Assembly (NCBI GenBank): GCA_050486545.1
Contig: JBJHDM010000025.1
Span: 1 to 45,071, forward strand
Reading direction: 5' to 3'
DNA length: 45,071 bases
From: DAOMNN01 sp050486545
GTDB taxonomy: Bacteria > Pseudomonadota > Gammaproteobacteria > Burkholderiales > Rhodocyclaceae
In this document: positions 40,335 to 45,071 of the stretch, in pieces
How positions within the stretch are numbered: the first letter of the stretch is position 1
Layout: every line of letters starts with the position of its first letter
The notes under the pieces: model-generated
The model's input: the letters and a program-made list of their open reading frames with translations, nothing else
Database searches by the model: none
What the model was told of the DNA's origin: nothing
Position numbers and translations under genes: made by a program

Positions 40335-40496
40335 GCAAGCTCCTTTTCGTCGGGATCGAACGGGGGCCATGCGGGTTCGGGCGATCCGATGCCGATTGTG
40401 CCACCGGAGCTTCGATCGCGAAACGTCGTTGCCATGCCGCGAACGGGCGGTGCGGTGCTTTTCGCCGCGAGCGCCTGGCTCGGGTACACTCTGCTC

Positions 40497-40979
40497 ATGG
40501 ATAGCGACTCCCTTGCAAACGACGAAATTTTCATGCGTGCCGCGCTCGAGCAGGCGCGCATGGCCGGGACCTGTGATGAGGTGCCCGTCGGTGCCGTTGT
40601 CGTCCGCGACGGTGAGATCGTCGGGCGCGGGTTCAATCAACCCATTCGGGGGCACGATCCCACGGCGCACGCCGAAATCATGGCGTTGCGTGACGCGGCG
40701 GCACGGGTCGGCAACTACCGACTGCCGGGATGCACCCTGTACGTGACGCTGGAACCCTGCGTGATGTGCTGCGGTGCGATCCTGCACGCACGCATCGCGC
40801 GCGTGGTGTTCGGTGCCCGCGATCCCAAGACGGGTGCGGCCGGAAGCATTCTCGACCTGTTCGCCGAACCGCGCCTGAACCACCATGCGCAGGTCGTCGG
40901 CGGCGTGCTGGCCGACGAGTGCGGCGGCTTGCTGTCGTCCTTCTTCGCCGCGCGACGCAATCGCACGCTCGTGGGGTGA
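40497..40979 (+). CDS. tadA: tRNA(adenine-34) deaminase TadA
   Basis: 160 residues. TadA converts A34 of tRNA-Arg(ACG) to inosine. Zinc and catalytic residues match E. coli: His58 and Glu60 (HAEI), Cys88 and Cys91 (PCVMC). VGAVVVRDGEIVGRGFN and AHAEIMALRDAA are family segments. The ATG at 40497 gives a typical N-terminus; longer frames are antisense to the dehydrogenase gene. TGA (40977-40979) overlaps an in-frame GTG of the next gene, so the two are coupled. Divergent from the dehydrogenase gene by 162 bases. Confidence 0.95.
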   Translation: MDSDSLANDEIFMRAALEQARMAGTCDEVPVGAVVVRDGEIVGRGFNQPIRGHDPTAHAEIMALRDAAARVGNYRLPGCTLYVTLEPCVMCCGAILHARIARVVFGARDPKTGAAGSILDLFAEPRLNHHAQVVGGVLADECGGLLSSFFAARRNRTLVG

Positions 40980-40981
40980 AC

Positions 40982-41923
40982 GTGCGCATCCGGATCCGGC
41001 TCGATGCCCAGGAACTCGTCCTGCTCGACGACGACGGGAGCGCGTTGCGACGTTATGGGGTGTCGACCGCGCGCAACGGTCCCGGCGAGCGCGAAGGCAG
41101 CGGATGCACGCCGCGCGGCCTCCATTGCGTTCGGGCGAAGATCGGGGCCGGTGCGCCGCAGGGCGCGGTGTTTCGCGGCCGACGACCGACCGGAGAGATC
41201 TGGTCGCCGGCACTCGCGCGTGCCCATCCGGAACGTGACTGGATCCTTTCGCGCATTCTGTGGCTGAGCGGTTGCGAGCCGGGGCGCAACCGTCTCGGCA
41301 ACGTCGATACGATGCGCCGCTACATCTACATCCATGGCACGCCCGACGACCAGCCGATGGGCGAGCCCCTGTCACATGGCTGCATCCGGATGCGTAATGC
41401 CGACGTGATCGATCTGTTCGATCGCGTACCGGCCGGCACCCGGGTCGAGATCGAGGATTCGGGCATCGAGGATACGAAGCGGTCGAATGCCGCATCGGAG
41501 GTCCGGATTCGCGTGCTGGACTGGGAGGCCGCAGCGCGCCGGGTCATGCCCTTGCGTGAGGCGGTCTTCGTCTTGGAGCAGGGCGTCTCTCCCGAACTCG
41601 AACGCGACGATCTCGACGCGGTGTGCCGACACGCGGTCGCGGAGCTGCCGGACGGGACCGTCGTGGGCACGGGGCGCCTGTTGCCCGACGGTCATGTCGG
41701 ACGCATGGCCGTGGCCGCATCGATGCGCGGTTCCGGAATCGGCGGAGAGATCCTCGAGGCACTCGTCGATGAAGCACGCAGGGCCGGGCATGCCGAACTG
41801 GTGCTCAATGCGCAGGTGCAGGCACTCCCCTTCTACCTGCGTCACGGCTTTACGGCCGACGGCGAACCCTTCATGGAAGCGGGGATCCTTCATCGGCGCA
41901 TGCGGCGGGCGCTGGCTCGCTGA
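40982..41923 (+). CDS. YkuD L,D-transpeptidase - GNAT acetyltransferase fusion
   Basis: 313 residues from a GTG at 40982; another in-frame GTG at 40976 overlaps the tadA stop. Residues 1-155 are a YkuD domain with HG(x)nSHGCIRM, carrying the catalytic Cys; RIRIRLDAQELVLLDDDG and GSGCTPRGLH are typical of short proteins of this family. There is no signal peptide, which is odd for an enzyme of the periplasmic cell wall. Residues 175-313 are a GNAT domain (MPLREAVFVLEQGV, MAVAASMRGSGIGGEILEAL for acetyl-CoA binding, ALPFYLRHGF), similar to ElaA/YjcF-type acetyltransferases. The junction is in frame with no stop. It overlaps the convergent cyclase gene by 53 bases. Confidence 0.88.
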   Translation: MRIRIRLDAQELVLLDDDGSALRRYGVSTARNGPGEREGSGCTPRGLHCVRAKIGAGAPQGAVFRGRRPTGEIWSPALARAHPERDWILSRILWLSGCEPGRNRLGNVDTMRRYIYIHGTPDDQPMGEPLSHGCIRMRNADVIDLFDRVPAGTRVEIEDSGIEDTKRSNAASEVRIRVLDWEAAARRVMPLREAVFVLEQGVSPELERDDLDAVCRHAVAELPDGTVVGTGRLLPDGHVGRMAVAASMRGSGIGGEILEALVDEARRAGHAELVLNAQVQALPFYLRHGFTADGEPFMEAGILHRRMRRALAR

Positions 41924-43646
41924 TCGGCGAACCGACGACGGTCCATCCTCCGCAGACGCGGTCGCGGCCGGCACGCTTTGCCGCATAGACACCTTGATCG
42001 GCCTCTTCGAGCAACTGGTCGAAGCTTCGAGCGTCGCCCGCCGAACGGGCGGCGACTCCGACGCTGATCGTGATCTGGATCGGCTGGCTGTCGGGCCCTG
42101 GGACGACGGCGTCGGCGACGGCCTTGCGCAGGCTTTCCGCGACGAGCAGGGCTTCCTGCCGACCGGTGTCGGAGAGCAGGACGAGGAACTCTTCGCCACC
42201 GAAGCGGGCAATGAGGTCGACCACGCGCACATTGCTCGACAGTACGTTGGCGACCCGGCGCAGGCATTCGTCGCCGACCAGATGCCCCAGTCCGTCGTTG
42301 ATGCGCTTGAAATGATCGAGATCGATCAGGAGCAGGGCCAGGCTGCAACTCATGCGCTGCTGGCGGGCGACCTCGAGATCGTAGCGCGTCTTGAACTTGC
42401 GCCGGTTCGCCAACCCGGTCAACGGGTCGTGCAAGGCCATCTGTTCCAGTTCCTGCTGGGCGATCGTCAGTTCCGTGATGTCGACATCGACGCCTCGGTA
42501 TCCCGTGAACTGCCCTTCGCCATCGAAGATCGGCTGGGCGCTGCACGACAGCCAGGCTTCGCTGCCATCGCTGTGACGGGTTCGGATCGTGCGTCGCTCG
42601 ATCGGCTCGCGTGCGCGGATCGGACCGATGATCTCGCATTCCGAGGGCGAAACCATGCAGTCGGATCCGCACAGGGATTTCCAGCGGTTCTTGCCCAGCA
42701 CTTCGGCATCGGGAACGCCGAGGATCTTCTCCAGTCCCTGAACGAAGGTGTAGCGGCCGGCGCGGTCGGTTTCCCAGATGTAGGTGGGAGAGAAATTCAC
42801 GGCATCGCTCATGAGATCGCGCACACGCCGGATGGTCTCGGCATTGCGCACGCGGTCCGTGATGTCCGTATAGGTCGTGACGAACCCGACGGGGCGCCCG
42901 TCTTCATGGACGATCCGCCCCTCGACTTCCATGACGCCGCCATCGCCCCGGCGGCGTTCCATGCGATGGGGCTCGAAGCGGCGGGCCAGTTCGACCATCT
43001 GACGGACCTTGTCCTCCGGATCGACGGGTCCGTACTCGCCGCGTGCGGCATTGAAGCGGATCACGTCCGCGAACGTGACGCCGGGCTTGAGAAGGTCTTC
43101 GGGCAAGTTCTGGAGCTTGACGAAGGCCGGGTTCCACAAGGCGAGATTGAGTTCCTCGTCGACGACCGAGATGCCCTGCGGCAGGGCGCTGACGACTGCA
43201 TCGAGATAGCTGGCCGTACGCCGTGCCTCGTCCTCGGCCTGCTTGCGTTCGGTGATGTCGGTGTAGATCGTGACGAAGCCGCCGTCGGGCAGCGGGTTGC
43301 CGCGGATTTCCAGCACGCGGCCGTTCGGGCGTCGCCGCTCGAACACGTGGGCTTCGCGCACCCGTGCGCGTTCGATCACTCCGGCGGCGATCTCGACCGG
43401 ATCACCGGGTCCGTACTCGCCGCGCTCGGCGTTGAACACGGCCAGTTCGAACAGGCTGGGCAGGCCGTTCTCGAACAGCGAATCGGGGAACTCGAGCAAC
43501 TCGCGAAACTGGCGGTTGCACAGGATCATGCGAAAACTGCGATCGAAGAGGCTGACGCCGCTCGGAAGGAAGTCGACGATCGTCTGCAAAATGGCATACT
43601 GCGCCGGCCCTTCCGTCCCGGTGCCGGGTGATTCCTTGTTCGACAT
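41871..43646 (-). CDS. Diguanylate cyclase with three PAS domains
   Basis: 591 residues from the ATG at 43646, preceded by GGGAGGAG. No membrane segment is seen. Two tandem PAS_7-type domains (about 15-135 and 140-265) share the FNAARGEYGP(V/G)DP block, so they look like an internal duplication. A third PAS (about 275-400) is followed by GGDEF (about 415-575) with GGEEF at 483-487 and the I-site RVVD five residues before. All cyclase residues look intact, so it should make c-di-GMP with product inhibition. There is no EAL domain, unlike the other GGDEF proteins in the window. The C-terminal 20 residues overlap the convergent transpeptidase-GNAT gene. Confidence 0.92.
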   Translation of the reverse strand: MSNKESPGTGTEGPAQYAILQTIVDFLPSGVSLFDRSFRMILCNRQFRELLEFPDSLFENGLPSLFELAVFNAERGEYGPGDPVEIAAGVIERARVREAHVFERRRPNGRVLEIRGNPLPDGGFVTIYTDITERKQAEDEARRTASYLDAVVSALPQGISVVDEELNLALWNPAFVKLQNLPEDLLKPGVTFADVIRFNAARGEYGPVDPEDKVRQMVELARRFEPHRMERRRGDGGVMEVEGRIVHEDGRPVGFVTTYTDITDRVRNAETIRRVRDLMSDAVNFSPTYIWETDRAGRYTFVQGLEKILGVPDAEVLGKNRWKSLCGSDCMVSPSECEIIGPIRAREPIERRTIRTRHSDGSEAWLSCSAQPIFDGEGQFTGYRGVDVDITELTIAQQELEQMALHDPLTGLANRRKFKTRYDLEVARQQRMSCSLALLLIDLDHFKRINDGLGHLVGDECLRRVANVLSSNVRVVDLIARFGGEEFLVLLSDTGRQEALLVAESLRKAVADAVVPGPDSQPIQITISVGVAARSAGDARSFDQLLEEADQGVYAAKRAGRDRVCGGWTVVGSPISEPAPAACADEGSPLP

Positions 43647-43780
43647 CGTCTCCTCCCGCCGAACGTGACTGATGATTCAATCTTGTGCTTGTAGTAAGCC
43701 GATCATGAATCATGTGGAGCGCGATCGCAACCGATCACGGAGACGAAAATCCCCGTATCTGGCAGTGATCGTGCAAGGCG

Positions 43781-44590
43781 TCACGAATCCTGCCGAGGCG
43801 GTGCCGACTCCGGGTTCATTGCACCGATCGATGTCGGCCTGAATAGATGGATGACTTCGCTTTCCAGGCCTCCGCCCTTGTCCCAGGTCCATTCCCGCAG
43901 GCGGACGAACCCGTCGGCCATGGCACGAATCAGGGTCGAGCACCGTGTTCCGTAGCCCGGTGCACGAATGAAGGCCGAGGACAGCCAGCGTTCCCATTCC
44001 GCACTGATCCCGGTGTTCGGCAGCTCGGATTCCGGGGCCGGCGAGCGGTCCTGGAGCAGGTCGAGGAACGTCTGTTCGTCAGGCAGGTTGTCGAGAGCGT
44101 CGGTGAATCGCTCGCGGGCGGCCCGGACTTTCGGCCAGGGGGTGTCGAGCAGGTGATTCGACAGTCCGTAGATGCCCGGTTCGAGCCGACGTACGGCACC
44201 GGTCGTGCTTTCGTGAATACCGAGTTCGGAGCCGTCGCTGAGCAGGAGGTTGAAGCCCGGATATCCGGCGCTGACTTCGGCGATGCGTTCGAGGGTGGGC
44301 ACGACGCCTTCGGTCGCGGTGAGGCATTCGCGTACGAGCGCTCCGCGTGACGGGGCGCCGGGGCGGCGGACGGTCGGGTCGCGGAAATTGGTCAGGGCGG
44401 CAAAGCGGCCGTTGCGCGAAAGACCCATCCAGGTGCCGCCGGCTTCGAGATCCCGGCCCGCGAGTACGGTCGGAACGTCGGTCCACCAGTGGGCGGGGCT
44501 GGCCGGTCGTGCAAGATACTCGTCCCGGTTCGCGGCGACGACCAGTGGCAGGTCCGGGCGGACCTGCCAGCCGACGACGATCAGGCACAT
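43781..44590 (-). CDS. NRDE family protein (TANGO2-like Ntn hydrolase fold)
   Basis: 269 residues. MCLIVVGWQVRPDLPLVVAANRDEY shows the NRDE signature (Asn-Arg-Asp-Glu) and the N-terminal Cys2 that would become the nucleophile after methionine removal. GGTWMGLSRNGRFAALTNFR and FNLLLSDG are further family segments. Human TANGO2 is the eukaryotic relative and has been linked to haem/lipid handling, but the bacterial role is unknown. It overlaps the DUF4936 gene by 10 bases, so the two are translationally coupled. Confidence 0.9.
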   Translation of the reverse strand: MCLIVVGWQVRPDLPLVVAANRDEYLARPASPAHWWTDVPTVLAGRDLEAGGTWMGLSRNGRFAALTNFRDPTVRRPGAPSRGALVRECLTATEGVVPTLERIAEVSAGYPGFNLLLSDGSELGIHESTTGAVRRLEPGIYGLSNHLLDTPWPKVRAARERFTDALDNLPDEQTFLDLLQDRSPAPESELPNTGISAEWERWLSSAFIRAPGYGTRCSTLIRAMADGFVRLREWTWDKGGGLESEVIHLFRPTSIGAMNPESAPPRQDS

Positions 44591-44892
44591 TCGACGAAGC
44601 GTTCGAGGTGGCGTGCGGACCCGGGTTCGATCAGGTCATGGAGATGGGCCGCCTCGACCGCGTCCTGCAGGGCCGTCTCGAAGTGGTTCGGGTCGGTGAC
44701 ACCCTCGTAGACCTCCATCAGGGTCTGTTCGTCCTCGCGCCGGTTCATCAGGCGGCAGGTCAGGCCGAACCGGTCGGCGAGGATCCGCTGCATACCGCGG
44801 ATCCGCTCGCGCGCCTGCTCCGGGTTCGTGTTCGCACGCATCCGGTAGTAGACATAGCAGGAGTACGGACGGTCGGATTCTTCCGGGAACAT
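44581..44892 (-). CDS. DUF4936 family protein
   Basis: 103 residues, small soluble protein without known function. SCYVYYRMRANTNPEQARERIRGMQ and the TLMEVYEGV segment match DUF4936, a ferredoxin-like-fold family seen mainly in betaproteobacteria. It starts five bases after the YgfZ-like stop and its stop overlaps the NRDE start, so it sits in a tight three-gene run. No catalytic motif is visible. Confidence 0.85.
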   Translation of the reverse strand: MFPEESDRPYSCYVYYRMRANTNPEQARERIRGMQRILADRFGLTCRLMNRREDEQTLMEVYEGVTDPNHFETALQDAVEAAHLHDLIEPGSARHLERFVECA

Positions 44893-44897
44893 GGCGC

Positions 44898-45071
44898 TCA
44901 GCTCAAGGCGTAGGGCAGATCGAGGAACTCCAGTCGGGGCCCGTCCGGACTTCCCAGGCGTGCATCCCGGGCCTCCGCACAGCTCATCTGCATGACCGCG
45001 AGCGCCTCGAAACCGCCGCCCGGAGAAGGTGCGGCGTTCACGATCTTGCCTGCCGACTGCTCGCCGAACTC
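44898..45071 (-). CDS. C-terminus of a YgfZ/GcvT-like folate-binding protein (partial)
   Basis: The frame is open from the right edge to a TGA at 44900-44898 and encodes 57 residues. GKIVNAAPSPGGGFEALAVMQ resembles the C-terminal barrel of YgfZ (COG0354), the folate-dependent factor that helps maintain Fe-S enzymes. The segment ends LPYALS. The diagnostic KGCYxGQE motif lies outside the window. Adjacent DUF4936 and NRDE genes on the same strand suggest an operon. Confidence 0.75.
   Translation of the reverse strand, partial: EFGEQSAGKIVNAAPSPGGGFEALAVMQMSCAEARDARLGSPDGPRLEFLDLPYALS

Noticed and set aside
43717..43740. GATCG-CAAC-CGATC hairpin downstream of the NRDE gene
   Set aside because: Only five base pairs and no U-run on the relevant strand; chance is likely.
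1..45071. tRNA, rRNA or CRISPR array
   Set aside because: I looked for TTCGA-type T-loops with acceptor pairing, rRNA signature stretches and evenly spaced repeats and found none; a covariance-model scan would be needed to exclude small RNAs.

Overview
The window is GC-rich, densely coded chromosomal DNA from what looks like a betaproteobacterium of the Rhodocyclales/Zoogloeaceae kind (Azoarcus/Thauera/Aromatoleum-like). This assignment is an inference. It rests on GC-rich codon use, a PHA phasin, the divergent smpB / ratA-ratB arrangement next to guaBA, a DUF4936 protein beside a YgfZ-type protein, and the large number of cyclic-di-GMP proteins. No rRNA, tRNA or CRISPR array was seen.

Left part (1-9400). 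The window opens in the last 18 codons of what looks like an IS110-type transposase. A PmtA-like methyltransferase follows, flanked by GTAG-headed REP-like hairpins. Then come a DinG/YoaA-type helicase, a molybdenum cofactor block (mobB, moeA, moaD, moaE), a phasin on the opposite strand and clpB. clpB has an almost textbook sigma-32 promoter and a strong terminator.

Signalling block 1 (9670-20670). A chemoreceptor (+) converges on a minus-strand group. That group is a MASE1-CHASE-PAS-GGDEF-EAL protein followed by a coupled set: sensor histidine kinase, DivK-like receiver, and REC-GAF-PAS-GGDEF-EAL output protein. The three coupled genes overlap by ATGA and GTGA, so they read as one phosphorelay ending in c-di-GMP turnover.

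Housekeeping block (20840-29230). This holds ppiD, fabI, an NnrU-like membrane protein, smpB, ratA, ratB, a DUF4124 protein, guaB and guaA. A good sigma-70 promoter precedes guaB.

Signalling block 2 (29280-43650). A 1543-residue CheB-CheR-PAS-GGDEF-EAL protein lies downstream of a NIT-PAS-GGDEF-EAL protein whose cyclase motif is degenerate (GGDRF). A bacteriohemerythrin is divergent from the NIT protein. Next are a CBS-DUF294 protein and an orphan dihydrolipoamide-dehydrogenase-like enzyme, tadA, a one-frame L,D-transpeptidase-GNAT fusion, and a PAS-PAS-PAS-GGDEF cyclase. The right end has an NRDE/TANGO2 protein, DUF4936 and the C-terminus of a YgfZ-like protein.

Five proteins here carry GGDEF domains and four of them also carry EAL domains, so the window is a c-di-GMP hub set among conserved housekeeping genes. 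The most unusual items are the CheB-CheR-GGDEF-EAL giant, the NIT/GGDRF/EAL protein next to a hemerythrin, the overlapping phosphorelay operon, and the transpeptidase-acetyltransferase fusion. I do not see a clearly unprecedented system. These are combinations of known domains whose specific pairings deserve checking.
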